64,000 bases of DNA, taken from the NCBI RefSeq assembly GCF_900167915.1, contig NZ_FUYM01000001.1, positions 310,001 to 374,000 of the forward strand, in the 5' to 3' direction. The notes under the pieces were generated by a model. It worked only from the letters and a program-made list of their open reading frames with translations, was not told the origin of the DNA and did not search any database. The stretch's first letter is position 1. Each line of letters opens with the position of its first letter. Positions 15,050-23,020 of the stretch are shown here, one piece after another. A program made the translations under genes and the position numbers. The stretch is from Rhizorhabdus histidinilytica. GTDB taxonomy: Bacteria > Pseudomonadota > Alphaproteobacteria > Sphingomonadales > Sphingomonadaceae.

Positions 15050-15982
15050 GTGAAGGATTCCGAGGCGATCGCCCAGTTCCTGGAGATGCTCGCGGCCGAA
15101 GGTGGCGCGGCGCGCAACACGCTGCTCGCCTATGGATCGGACCTGCGCGGCGCGTCCGAGCTGCTCGGCGGCGGCCTGGTCGGCGCGGACATGGCGGGGC
15201 TCCAGAAGCTCGGCGGCGAGTGGATGGCGCTCAGCCGGACCAGCGTCGCGCGCAAGGCGTCGGTGCTGCGTCGCTTCTTCGCCTTTCTGGAGGAGGAGGG
15301 CATCCGCCGCGACGACCCGTCCGACGCGCTACCGCGCCCGGCGGTGCAGCGCGCCTTGCCGCGCACCCTGTCTCACGGCGATATCGAGCGGCTGTTCGAC
15401 ACGCTGGAGGAGCGGCGGCGCGATCGCCATGCCGATCCGCTGACCCTGCGGCTGATCGCGCTGGTCGAGCTGCTCTACGGATCGGGGCTGCGCGCGACCG
15501 AGCTGGTCTCGCTGCCGCGCCACGCGCTGCGCGGCGACCGACCCTTCCTGATCCTGCGCGGCAAGGGCGGGCGCGAGCGGCTGGTGCCGATCTCCGACCG
15601 GGCGCGGATGGCGGTCGCCGACTGGGGCGCTCATGTCCCCGGCGATCAGCCCTGGTTGTTCCCCTCGGGCCATGGCCATCTCAGCCGGGTCCGCCTGTTC
15701 CAGCTCGTCCGCGAGCTGGCGGCCGAGGCCGGTATCCCGCCGCAGCGGATCAGCCCGCACGTGCTGCGCCACGCCTTCGCCACCCATCTGCTTGAAGGCG
15801 GCGCGGACCTCCGCGCGCTCCAGACGATGCTCGGCCATGCCGATATCGCCACCACCCAGATCTATACCCACGTCAACAGCGCGCATCTGGTCGAGCTGGT
15901 CAATGCGCGCCACCCGCTGATGGACGCGGCACGGCGCCGGCTGGGATCGGGCCCGGAACCGGGGCCAGGCCCGGACGGTTGA
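15050..15982 (+). CDS. xerD: Tyrosine site-specific recombinase XerD
   Basis: A 310-residue tyrosine recombinase that, with XerC, resolves chromosome dimers at dif under FtsK control. The N-terminal SAM-like core-binding domain (about 1-90) precedes the catalytic domain. Catalytic residues are Arg in GSGLRATELVSL, Lys in RGKGGRERLVP, His-x-x-Arg in HVLRHAFATHLLEGGADLR, His in LGHADIATT, and the nucleophile Tyr in QIYTHV. GTG 15050 (VKDSEAIAQF) was chosen because AGGGAGGA ends 6 bases before it. The in-frame extension upstream to 14933 is repeat sequence and not protein. XerC is the alternative reading; XerD fits the length and the HAFATHLLEGGADLRALQ motif. Confidence 0.88.
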   Translation: MKDSEAIAQFLEMLAAEGGAARNTLLAYGSDLRGASELLGGGLVGADMAGLQKLGGEWMALSRTSVARKASVLRRFFAFLEEEGIRRDDPSDALPRPAVQRALPRTLSHGDIERLFDTLEERRRDRHADPLTLRLIALVELLYGSGLRATELVSLPRHALRGDRPFLILRGKGGRERLVPISDRARMAVADWGAHVPGDQPWLFPSGHGHLSRVRLFQLVRELAAEAGIPPQRISPHVLRHAFATHLLEGGADLRALQTMLGHADIATTQIYTHVNSAHLVELVNARHPLMDAARRRLGSGPEPGPGPDG

Positions 15983-16004
15983 TCGCTCCACGAAGGAGAG
16001 GATC

Positions 16005-16271
16005 ATGAACAGATTGTCCCTGGGCGCCGCGATGCTCGCCGCGCTGGCCCTGAGCGTTCCGGCACAGGCCGATCGCGGGCCCACCCGGTCCGAGGCGGCG
16101 CGGATCGCCGAGACCCTGACCGCCGCGGGCTTCAAGAGTTGGAACCGTGTGGAGTTCGATCCCGACGGCCCGAAATGGAAGGTCGACGATGCCCGCAAGC
16201 TCAACGGCAAGACCTACGACGTCCAGATCGCCGCCGGCAGCTATGAGATATTGAAGGTCGACGGCGACTGA
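16005..16271 (+). CDS. Small exported PepSY-like protein
   Basis: An 88-residue protein with a signal peptide (MNRLSLGAAMLAALALSVPAQ, cut probably after AQA). The mature part of about 65 residues has the PepSY-type pattern: an amphipathic helix (SEAARIAETLTAAGF) followed by strands around a WNRVEFD...KWKVDDARKLNGKTYDVQI segment. PepSY domains are often periplasmic inhibitor or ligand modules; the partner is unknown here. The ATG at 16005 is preceded by GAAGGAGAGG. It stands 22 bases after xerD and may be co-transcribed with it. Confidence 0.7.
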   Translation: MNRLSLGAAMLAALALSVPAQADRGPTRSEAARIAETLTAAGFKSWNRVEFDPDGPKWKVDDARKLNGKTYDVQIAAGSYEILKVDGD

Positions 16272-16351
16272 CCTTGGCCCGTCGCCCCCTTGTCCGTCGC
16301 GATTCGCTGCCATAGGTCGATTGTCACGACGACAATGGGGTGAGGGCGGGG

Positions 16352-17935
16352 ATGACGGCGAACGGCGGGATCGATGTGCGGCGCGACCGGCTGGTCATCT
16401 TCGCGTCGACGCTGGGCACCGCTTTCGAATGGTATGACTTCTTCGTCTACGGAACCCTCGCCACGATCGTCGCCGGCCATTTTTTCCCATCCGACAATCC
16501 GGCCGTCAGCTTCCTGATCTTCCTCGGCAGCTTCGGCGTCGGCTTCGGCATGCGGCCGCTCGGCGCGATCCTGTTCGGTGTGCTCGGCGATCGGCTGGGC
16601 CGCAAATATACCTTCTTGGTCACCATCACGCTGATGGGCGTGGCAACCGCCGCGGTCGGGCTGCTGCCGACCTATGCCACGATCGGCGTGGCGGCGCCGA
16701 TCCTGCTCGTTACCTGCCGCATCCTCCAGGGACTGGCGCTCGGCGGCGAATATGGCGGGGCGGCGGTCTATGTCGCCGAACATGCGCCGCGTAACCGGCG
16801 CGGCTTCTACACCAGCTTCATCCAGTCGGGGGTCAGCGCCGGCTTCATGCTCAGCCTGTCGGTGGTGCTGCTGTCGAACCAGTTCGTCGACAAGGAGGCG
16901 TTCGCCGCCTGGGGCTGGCGCATTCCCTTCCTCTTCTCGCTGGTGCTGCTCGGCATCTCGCTCTGGGTGCGGCTCAAGCTCAGCGAGAGCCCCGTCTTCA
17001 AGGCGATGAAGGAGAAGGGCGAGGTCGCCCGGAATCCGCTGCGCGAAAGCTTCGACAGCTGGCCCAAGGTCCGCCGCATCCTGCTCGCGCTGTTCGGCCT
17101 GTCGGCGGGGCTGACGGTGATCTGGTATGTCGGCCAGTTCCAGTCGCTCTATTTCCTCCAGAACAGCCTGCGGGTCGAGGACGGGGTGGCGCGGGTGCTG
17201 GTCGGCGCGGCGGCGTTCGGGGCGGTGTTCGGCTTCATCCTGTTCGGCTGGCTGTCGGACCGGATCGGCCGCCGCCGGCTGATCCTGACCGGCTATGTGC
17301 TGACGCTGCTGTTCCTCTTCCCGCTGTTCCACTGGATCGCCGACGCCGCCAATCCAGGCCTCGCCGCCGCGATGGAGCGCGCACCGGTCGTCGTGACGGG
17401 CAGCGACTGCCGTTACGACCCCTTCGCCTCGCGGCAGGAGACCGCCTGCGGACAGGTGCTCGACGCGCTGTCGAAGAAGGGAGTCGCCTATACCAAGGTC
17501 GACGGCGCCCCCGGCACGCTGCCCGCCGTGACCATCGGCGGCGCGCCGGTCGATGCGAGCGATGCGGGGAGCCTCGAGGCCGGGCTCGCCGCCGCCGGCT
17601 ACGACCTTGCCAAGGTCACGCCGTCGCTCGGCGATTCGGCGAAGATCTTCGTTTATCTGCTGATTCTCGGCTTCTTCTCAGGGATGACCTACGGGCCGTC
17701 GGCGGCGGTGATGGTGGAGCTGTTCCCGGCACGGGTGCGCTATACCTCGCTGTCGGTGCCCTATCATATCGGCACCGGCTATTTCGGCGGGTTCCTGCCC
17801 TTTATCAGCCAATATATCGTCGCCCGCACCGGCGATCCCTTCGCCGGCTTCTGGTACACGTTCATCGTCGCGGGCGTGGCCTTCCTGATCGCGCTGGTCT
17901 GGCTGCCCGAGACGGCCGGAAAGGAACTGGAATAG
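16352..17935 (+). CDS. MHS-family MFS transporter with a large extra loop
   Basis: A 527-residue major facilitator of the metabolite:H+ symporter group (ProP, KgtP, ShiA relatives). Recognisable motifs are GTAFEWYDFFVYGTLA in helix 1, the MFS signature FGVLGDRLGRKYTF, RILQGLALGGEYGGAAVYVAEHAP and LFGWLSDRIGRRRLI. An insertion of about 85 residues (roughly 345-430) lies between two C-terminal-half helices. It contains two Cys and ends before KIFVYLLILGFFSGMTYGPSAAVMVELFPARVRY. MHS transporters usually have about 430 residues. The substrate is not predictable. ATG 16352 is preferred to GTG 16340, with GAGGGCGGGG just upstream. Confidence 0.85.
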   Translation: MTANGGIDVRRDRLVIFASTLGTAFEWYDFFVYGTLATIVAGHFFPSDNPAVSFLIFLGSFGVGFGMRPLGAILFGVLGDRLGRKYTFLVTITLMGVATAAVGLLPTYATIGVAAPILLVTCRILQGLALGGEYGGAAVYVAEHAPRNRRGFYTSFIQSGVSAGFMLSLSVVLLSNQFVDKEAFAAWGWRIPFLFSLVLLGISLWVRLKLSESPVFKAMKEKGEVARNPLRESFDSWPKVRRILLALFGLSAGLTVIWYVGQFQSLYFLQNSLRVEDGVARVLVGAAAFGAVFGFILFGWLSDRIGRRRLILTGYVLTLLFLFPLFHWIADAANPGLAAAMERAPVVVTGSDCRYDPFASRQETACGQVLDALSKKGVAYTKVDGAPGTLPAVTIGGAPVDASDAGSLEAGLAAAGYDLAKVTPSLGDSAKIFVYLLILGFFSGMTYGPSAAVMVELFPARVRYTSLSVPYHIGTGYFGGFLPFISQYIVARTGDPFAGFWYTFIVAGVAFLIALVWLPETAGKELE

Positions 17936-17963
17936 CGCGGCGGGGACCGCTATCGCCGAGCGT

Positions 17964-19010
17964 GTGACGCAAGAGTTCCTTCCCCTCCGCCTCGATCTCG
18001 ATCCGCAGGCCCTGGTGGCCAACTGGCGCTGGCTCGGCGAGCGGGCGGCGGCGCCCGCCGGGGCGGCGGTCAAGGCCGACGCCTATGGGCTCGGTGCGGT
18101 CGAGGTGTCGCGGCGGCTCGCCGATGCCGGATGCCGCGACTTCTTCGTCGCAACCTGGGCGGAGGCCGACGCGCTCGGCGCGCTGCCGTTCGGCGCTGGC
18201 CTGTCGGTGCTCCATGGTTTGCGCGAGGAGGATATCGCGGCGGCGCTCGCCTCGCGTGCCCGGCCGGTGCTCAACAGTCCGGCGATGGTCGCGCGCTGGA
18301 AGGCGGCGGCGCCCGGCCGTCCATGTGACGTGATGGTCGACACCGGCATGAACCGGCTCGGCCTCACGGTCGAGGAAGCCTGCTCGGGCCTGCTCGACGG
18401 GCTGGAGATCGATCTGCTGCTCAGCCATCTCGCCTGTGCCGACGAACCCGACAGCCCGATGAACGAGCGCCAGCGCGGCCGATTCGTCGATCTGCGCGGG
18501 CGGGTCGCGGCGAAGCGCTACAGCCTCGCCAATTCTGCAGGCGCCTGCCTGGGCCCCGATTACGGCTTCGACCTGATCCGCCCCGGCATCGCGCTCTATG
18601 GCGGCATTCCCCGGGCGGAGGCGCGGGGGCACATCACTCGCGTCGTCCGGATCGAGGCACAGGTCCTCCAGGTCCGCGACGTGCCGGCTGGCGACACGGT
18701 CGGCTATGGCGCGACCTTCACCGCGGAGCGGCCGATGCGCGTCGCGATCCTCAACCTCGGCTATGCGGACGGCTATCTCCGCGCCTTTGCCGGCAACGGC
18801 GCGGCGCTGATCGACGGGCGGCGCTGTCCGCTCGCGGGCCGCGTGTCCATGGACCTGATCGCGGTCGATCTCACCGGGGCCGACGCCGTCGAGGGCGACT
18901 GGTTGGAGATCGACTATGCGCTCGAAAGCGCAGCCGATCGGACCGGACTTTCGCAATATGAGTTGCTGACCGGGCTGGGCTGTCGCTATCAGCGGCGGTG
19001 GAAAGAGTAG
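17964..19010 (+). CDS. alr: Alanine racemase
   Basis: A PLP enzyme of 348 residues that interconverts L- and D-alanine, supplying D-Ala for peptidoglycan. The PLP Lys is in AAVKADAYGLGAVEV, and MVDTGMNRLGL is the conserved strand with the carbamate-region Arg. RPGIALYGG is the dimer/active-site loop, and the second catalytic Tyr lies in VGYGATFTAERPMRVAIL. GTG 17964 gives the usual N-terminus (LRLDLDPQALVANWRWL). It starts 28 bases after the transporter and is followed 1 base later by the MlaE-like gene, so they probably form one operon. Confidence 0.94.
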   Translation: MTQEFLPLRLDLDPQALVANWRWLGERAAAPAGAAVKADAYGLGAVEVSRRLADAGCRDFFVATWAEADALGALPFGAGLSVLHGLREEDIAAALASRARPVLNSPAMVARWKAAAPGRPCDVMVDTGMNRLGLTVEEACSGLLDGLEIDLLLSHLACADEPDSPMNERQRGRFVDLRGRVAAKRYSLANSAGACLGPDYGFDLIRPGIALYGGIPRAEARGHITRVVRIEAQVLQVRDVPAGDTVGYGATFTAERPMRVAILNLGYADGYLRAFAGNGAALIDGRRCPLAGRVSMDLIAVDLTGADAVEGDWLEIDYALESAADRTGLSQYELLTGLGCRYQRRWKE

Positions 19011-19011
19011 G

Positions 19012-19806
19012 GTGTCCGCGACTTTGCAGCCTGTTATCGGATTTTTCGGCTCGATCGGCCGGCTTTTCATCGCGGCGCTCGCCGCCATCGGCCGGGTGAC
19101 GGTCTTCGCCGCGACGACGATCTCGCGCGCCGTCCGCCCGCCTTATTATCCGTCGCGGCTGTTCGAGCAGTTGATGCAGATCGGCTGGTTCTCGTTGCCC
19201 GTCGTCGGCATGACCGCGATCTTCTCGGGTGCGGCGCTGGCGCAGCAGACCTTCACTGCCGGCTCGCGCTTCAACGCCACTTCGACCGTGCCGGCGATCG
19301 TCGTGCTCGGCATCGTCCGCGAACTGGGGCCGGTGCTGGTGGGCCTGATGGTCGCGGGTCGGGTCTCCTCGGCGATGGCGGCCGAGCTCGGCACGATGCG
19401 CGTGACCGAGCAACTCGACGCGCTGACCACGCTGCGCACCGATCCCTATCGCTACCTGATCGCGCCGCGTCTGTTCGCGGCGCTGATCGCGATCCCCCTG
19501 ATGGTGCTCGTCGCCAATGCGATCGGCATCTTCGGCGGCTATTTCGTGGCGGTCTACAAGCTCGGCTTCAACGCCGTCGGCTATCTCGACACCACGCGCC
19601 AGTATCTGACCGCGACCGATCTGCAGATGGCGCTGGTCAAGTCGGCCTTCTTCGGTTTCTTCATCGCACTGATGGGCTGCTATCACGGCTTCCGCGCACA
19701 GGGCGGCGCCGCCGGCGTCGGCCGTGCCACCACCGATGCGGTCGTCTCCGCCTTCATCCTGATCCTGTTGTCGAACATGATCATCACGCTGATGGCGTTC
19801 GGCTGA
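19012..19806 (+). CDS. MlaE-like ABC transporter permease
   Basis: A 264-residue permease of the MlaE/TrgB1 family, which moves phospholipids (or related lipids) between the envelope membranes with an MlaF-type ATPase. It has five to six membrane segments and family motifs LPVVGMTAIFSGAALAQQTF, VAGRVSSAMAAELGTMRVTEQLDAL and KSAFFGFFIALMGCYHGFRAQGGA. The long amphipathic N-terminus is also typical. GTG 19012 was taken as the start. Its TGA overlaps the ATG of the ATPase gene by one base. No MlaD-type substrate-binding gene follows. Confidence 0.88.
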   Translation: MSATLQPVIGFFGSIGRLFIAALAAIGRVTVFAATTISRAVRPPYYPSRLFEQLMQIGWFSLPVVGMTAIFSGAALAQQTFTAGSRFNATSTVPAIVVLGIVRELGPVLVGLMVAGRVSSAMAAELGTMRVTEQLDALTTLRTDPYRYLIAPRLFAALIAIPLMVLVANAIGIFGGYFVAVYKLGFNAVGYLDTTRQYLTATDLQMALVKSAFFGFFIALMGCYHGFRAQGGAAGVGRATTDAVVSAFILILLSNMIITLMAFG

Positions 19807-20564
19807 TGGCGGACACTCCGAAGATCCTGCTGGAGGGCGTCCGCAAGGCGTTCGGCGGCAACGCCGTCCTCGACGGCGTCGACCTTGCAATCGAGCGCGG
19901 CGAATCGATGGTCATCATCGGCCAGTCGGGCAGCGGCAAGTCGGTCATGCTCAAATGCATCCTCGGCCTGATCCGGCCCGATCGCGGCGCGATCCGTGTC
20001 GACGGCGAGGACCTGATGGCGATGTCCGCGCGCGAGCTGGAAACCGCGCGCGCCAAGTTCGGCATGCTGTTCCAGGGTTCGGCGCTGTTTGACTCGCTGC
20101 CGATCTGGCGCAACGTCACCTTCGCGCTGACCCAGGGGCGGCTGCGCGACTCCGCGAAGATGCGGAAGATCGCCGCCGAGAATCTCGAACGGGTCGGCCT
20201 CGGCTCCGAGGTGCTCGATCTGCGGCCGAGCGAATTGTCGGGCGGCATGCAGAAGCGCGTGGCGCTCGCCCGCGCGATCGCGCCCCGGCCGGAGATCATC
20301 TTCTTCGACGAGCCGACCACCGGCCTCGACCCGATCCGCGCCGACGTGATCAACGACCTGATCGTCGAGCTGGTCGAGGAACTGGGCGTCACCGCGCTGA
20401 CCATCACCCACGACATGGCCTCGGCGCGCAAGATCGCCCATCGGGTCGCCATGCTCTATCAGGGCCGCATCGTCTGGAGCGGTCCGCGTGATCGCCTGTA
20501 CGACAGCGGCAACCCTTATGTGGATCAGTTCGTTCAGGGACGAGCCGAAGGGCCGATCCGTTAA
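19806..20564 (+). CDS. MlaF-like ABC transporter ATPase
   Basis: The ATP-hydrolysing partner of the upstream permease, 252 residues. Walker A is GQSGSGKSVMLKC, the Q-loop LFQGSALFDSL, the ABC signature LSGGMQKRVALARAIA, Walker B IIFFDEPTTGLDP, and the switch His ITHDMASAR. These match the Mla/Ttg2A class and not a drug exporter. Translation is coupled to the permease by a one-base overlap. A hairpin (20583-20605) follows the stop after about 18 bases and may end the operon. Lipid transport is inferred from family. Confidence 0.88.
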   Translation: MADTPKILLEGVRKAFGGNAVLDGVDLAIERGESMVIIGQSGSGKSVMLKCILGLIRPDRGAIRVDGEDLMAMSARELETARAKFGMLFQGSALFDSLPIWRNVTFALTQGRLRDSAKMRKIAAENLERVGLGSEVLDLRPSELSGGMQKRVALARAIAPRPEIIFFDEPTTGLDPIRADVINDLIVELVEELGVTALTITHDMASARKIAHRVAMLYQGRIVWSGPRDRLYDSGNPYVDQFVQGRAEGPIR

Positions 20565-20582
20565 GGAACGATCGATTGTTCG

Positions 20583-20605
20583 ATGCTCTCGATAACTGAG
20601 AGCAT
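20583..20605 (+). terminator. Candidate terminator after the MlaEF-like operon
   Basis: ATGCTCTC and GAGAGCAT form a perfect 8-base stem around a 7-base loop, followed by TCTTTCT. It sits between mlaF and the peroxiredoxin gene. The T run is imperfect, so a regulatory site for the peroxiredoxin is an alternative. Confidence 0.5.
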
Positions 20606-20675
20606 TCTTTCTGATTGGATCGATCAGTCGCGCTTCGGCAGAAGGCGGCCAACCCATTCAGAGAAAGGACGATCG

Positions 20676-21230
20676 ATGATCGGACGCACCGTCCCCAACG
20701 TAACCTTGAAGACCCGTGTTCGCGACGAGAGCGTAGGCGGCCCCAATCCCTTTCGCTGGCAGGACGTCCACACAGGCGACCTGTTCAAGGGACGGCGGGT
20801 CGTCGTGTTCGCGCTGCCGGGCGCCTTCACCCCGACCTGTTCGACCGAGCAGTGCCCGGCCTATGAGCGCAGCTATGACGAGCTCCGCGCGCAGGGTGCG
20901 GACGAGGTCTATTGCCTGTCGGTCAACGATGCCTTCGTCATGTACCAGTGGGCGAAGCATCTCGGCATCGAGAAGACCAAGATGCTCCCCGACGGCTCGG
21001 GGGATTTCACCCGCCGCATGGGCATGCTGATCAACAAGGATCATCTCGGCTTCGGCGATCGCTCCTGGCGATATGCGATGGTGGTCGACGACGGCCGGAT
21101 CGTCGCCTGGTTCGAGGAGCCCGGCATCAACGACGTCGGCGCCGACGACGACCCTTATGGCGAGAGCGCGCCGGACAAGGTGCTGGCCTGGCTGCATGAA
21201 AATCCGGTGCGCGAGCCGGCCGAGGCCTGA
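20676..21230 (+). CDS. Peroxiredoxin (Prx5/AhpE-like)
   Basis: A 184-residue thiol peroxidase that reduces peroxides through a peroxidatic Cys. That Cys is in FALPGAFTPTCSTEQCPAYE (about 60); a second Cys follows 5 residues later. The thioredoxin fold continues through VYCLSVNDAFVMYQWAKHLGI and DGSGDFTRRMGMLINKDHLGFGDRSWRYAMVVDDG, a pattern typical of the Prx5 group. ATG 20676 is preceded by AAAGGA. It is transcribed alone, between a hairpin after the ABC genes and a family A repeat. The Prx5-type reductant (glutathione or thioredoxin) cannot be told from the sequence. Confidence 0.9.
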   Translation: MIGRTVPNVTLKTRVRDESVGGPNPFRWQDVHTGDLFKGRRVVVFALPGAFTPTCSTEQCPAYERSYDELRAQGADEVYCLSVNDAFVMYQWAKHLGIEKTKMLPDGSGDFTRRMGMLINKDHLGFGDRSWRYAMVVDDGRIVAWFEEPGINDVGADDDPYGESAPDKVLAWLHENPVREPAEA

Positions 21231-21241
21231 ACTTCTTCTAT

Positions 21242-21334
21242 GTCACCCAGCGAAGGCTGGGGTCCATGTCTGCTTTCTCCACAGATGCCATCTGGTTGAT
21301 GAGAGACATGGACCCTGCCTGCGCAGGGGTGACG
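21242..21334. repeat. Family A inverted hairpin repeat
   Basis: GTCACCCAGCGAAGGCTGGG and CCTGCGCAGGGGTGACG are the outer arms, TCCATGTCT and AGACATGGA the inner arms, and CAGATGCCATCTGG is at the centre. It lies between the convergent peroxiredoxin and glutathione transferase-like genes. Confidence 0.85.
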
Positions 21335-21353
21335 TGGTTAAAGGGAGAGGGGC

Positions 21354-21932
21354 TCAGATCCCCAGCGCCTCTTCCATCCGCGCGATCCAGCGCTGCACCG
21401 CCGGATAGTCGCCCAGGTCGAACCCGCCCTGGTGCGCCACCCGTGTATAGGCGACCAGCGCGATGTCGGCGAGGCTGAGCGCGTCGCCGACCAGGAAGCT
21501 CCGCTCCGTCAGCTGCTCGTCGAGCAGTTTGAGCGCGCCCTTGCCGCGCTCGACGATGCGGGGCTCCAACTCGGCCGCCGCCTTGCCGAGATAATGGACC
21601 TGGAAGCGCGCGACCGCGACATAGGGTTCGTGGCTATATTGCTCCCAGAACAGCCATTCGAGCATCTTCGCCCGCTGATAGGCATCGGTGGGGATCAGTG
21701 CCGATCCCTCGGCAAGGCTCAGGATGATCGCGTTCGACTGGGCGAGGGTGCGGCCATCGTCATAGCGGACCAGCGGAACCTGCCCGGCCGGGTTCATCGC
21801 CAGGAATTCGGGCGTCCGCGTCGCCCCTTCGAGCACGCTCGTCTCGATCCACTCGTGGCGAATCCCCAGCAGGTCGGCCGTCCATTTGACCTTCAGGCAA
21901 TTGCCGGAAATCGAATCGCCATAGACCCGCAT
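21354..21932 (-). CDS. Glutathione S-transferase family protein
   Basis: A 192-residue GST-like protein. The N-terminal thioredoxin-fold domain (MRVYGDSISGNCLKVKWTADLLG) includes NPAGQVPLV with the cis-Pro, then TLAQSNAIILSLAE with the glutathione-binding Ser. The all-helical C-terminal domain contains SLADIALVAYTRVA, the N-capping box motif. The candidate catalytic residue near the N-terminus is Ser (SISGNC), as in the beta/theta-like classes. The start chosen is ATG 21932, where the fold begins; the frame is open 21 codons upstream. The substrate is unknown. The gene is convergent with the peroxiredoxin. Confidence 0.85.
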   Translation of the reverse strand: MRVYGDSISGNCLKVKWTADLLGIRHEWIETSVLEGATRTPEFLAMNPAGQVPLVRYDDGRTLAQSNAIILSLAEGSALIPTDAYQRAKMLEWLFWEQYSHEPYVAVARFQVHYLGKAAAELEPRIVERGKGALKLLDEQLTERSFLVGDALSLADIALVAYTRVAHQGGFDLGDYPAVQRWIARMEEALGI

Positions 21933-22080
21933 TGAACCATCCCCCGAAAAGCGTCGAAATCCCCGTAGCACCGCGCCCTTAACGTTCGGAAACAAAGCTG
22001 ACGGGCTTTATCATAAAGCGACCTTATCGACCTGCGATCGCACGATCTTTCCGCCGCACCTGCGAAACGGGATCAGGTCG

Positions 22081-22131
22081 CTGTCACAAAGCCGTAAGCT
22101 ATTGTCGAAGCGGCTGTAACATAGTTGAATC
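22081..22131 (+). promoter_or_regulatory. Candidate PhoB binding region upstream of plcP/agt-like pair
   Basis: CTGTCAC (22081), CCGTAAG (22092), CTGTAAC (22114) and TTGAATC (22125) resemble the Pho-box half site CTGTCAT. They are phased at multiples of 11 bases (0, 11, 33, 44), with a TGTC also near 22103. Two full boxes, CTGTCACAAAGCCGTAAG and CTGTAACATAGTTGAATC, are apparent. They lie 37-87 bases before the ATG. Binding by PhoB is inferred from pattern and spacing. Confidence 0.55.
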
Positions 22132-22167
22132 ATAGGCTCCGCACGTCATCCAGACAGGAGACGAGCG

Positions 22168-23019
22168 ATGAACGCCATCACCCGGATCGCCGCTGCCCAG
22201 GGTAGTCGCCCCGCCATTCCCGAGGCCCGCCGCCAGCGCCGCCGCTATCGCACCATCTGGGTATCGGATATCCATCTCGGCACGCGCGGCTGCAATGCGC
22301 AGATGCTGATCGACTTCCTTGATTCGACCGACAGCGAGACGATGTACCTGGTCGGCGACATCATCGACGGCTGGCGGCTCAAGCGAAGCTGGTACTGGCC
22401 GTCGGCCCACAACGACATCGTCTGGCGGGTGATGAAGCGCGCCAAGCGCGGCACCCGTGTCGTATTCATCCCCGGCAACCATGACGAGATGTTCCGCCAA
22501 TATTCGGGCATGACTTTCGGCGGAATCGAAATCCGCCGCAGCGCGATCCACGAGACCGCCGACGGCCGCCGGCTGATGGTCACCCATGGCGACGAGTTCG
22601 ACACGGTGGTGATGTGCCACCGCTGGCTCGCCTTCGCCGGGGACTTCGCCTATGAGACGCTGATGCGGCTGAACGTGGTGATCAACACGGTCCGTCAGTG
22701 GTTCGACCTGCCTTACTGGTCGCTCTCCAAGCACGCCAAGCACAAGGTCAAGAACGCGGTCGAGTTCATCTCGCGCTTCGAGGAGGCGGTCGCGCACGAG
22801 GCGGGCGAACGCGGCGTCGATGGCGTCGTCTGCGGTCATATCCACACCGCCGAGATTCGCCGGTTCGGCGACATCGTCTATTATAATGACGGCGACTGGG
22901 TCGAAGGCTGCACCGCGCTGGTCGAGCATTTCGACGGCCGGATGGAGGTGCTCCACTGGGCTGACGAGATCGCCGCCCGCCGCCAGGTCGCTGCGGCGTC
23001 GGCCGCGATGGCGGCCTGA
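22168..23019 (+). CDS. plcP: Metallophosphoesterase, probable PlcP-type phospholipase C
   Basis: A 283-residue metallophosphoesterase with all five metal motifs: SDIHLG (DxH), VGDIIDGW (GDxxD), PGNHDE (GNHD), THGDEFD and GHIHTAEI (GHxH). Databases often label this branch UDP-2,3-diacylglucosamine diphosphatase. In rhizobia and marine alphaproteobacteria the same branch includes PlcP, which frees diacylglycerol from phospholipids during phosphate starvation. That reading is favoured here by the downstream glycosyltransferase and the Pho-box-like sites upstream. The SD is AGGAGACGAGCG before ATG 22168. An LpxH-like role cannot be excluded without testing. No signal peptide, so it probably acts on the inner leaflet. 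Confidence 0.7.
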   Translation: MNAITRIAAAQGSRPAIPEARRQRRRYRTIWVSDIHLGTRGCNAQMLIDFLDSTDSETMYLVGDIIDGWRLKRSWYWPSAHNDIVWRVMKRAKRGTRVVFIPGNHDEMFRQYSGMTFGGIEIRRSAIHETADGRRLMVTHGDEFDTVVMCHRWLAFAGDFAYETLMRLNVVINTVRQWFDLPYWSLSKHAKHKVKNAVEFISRFEEAVAHEAGERGVDGVVCGHIHTAEIRRFGDIVYYNDGDWVEGCTALVEHFDGRMEVLHWADEIAARRQVAAASAAMAA

Positions 23020-23020
23020 C

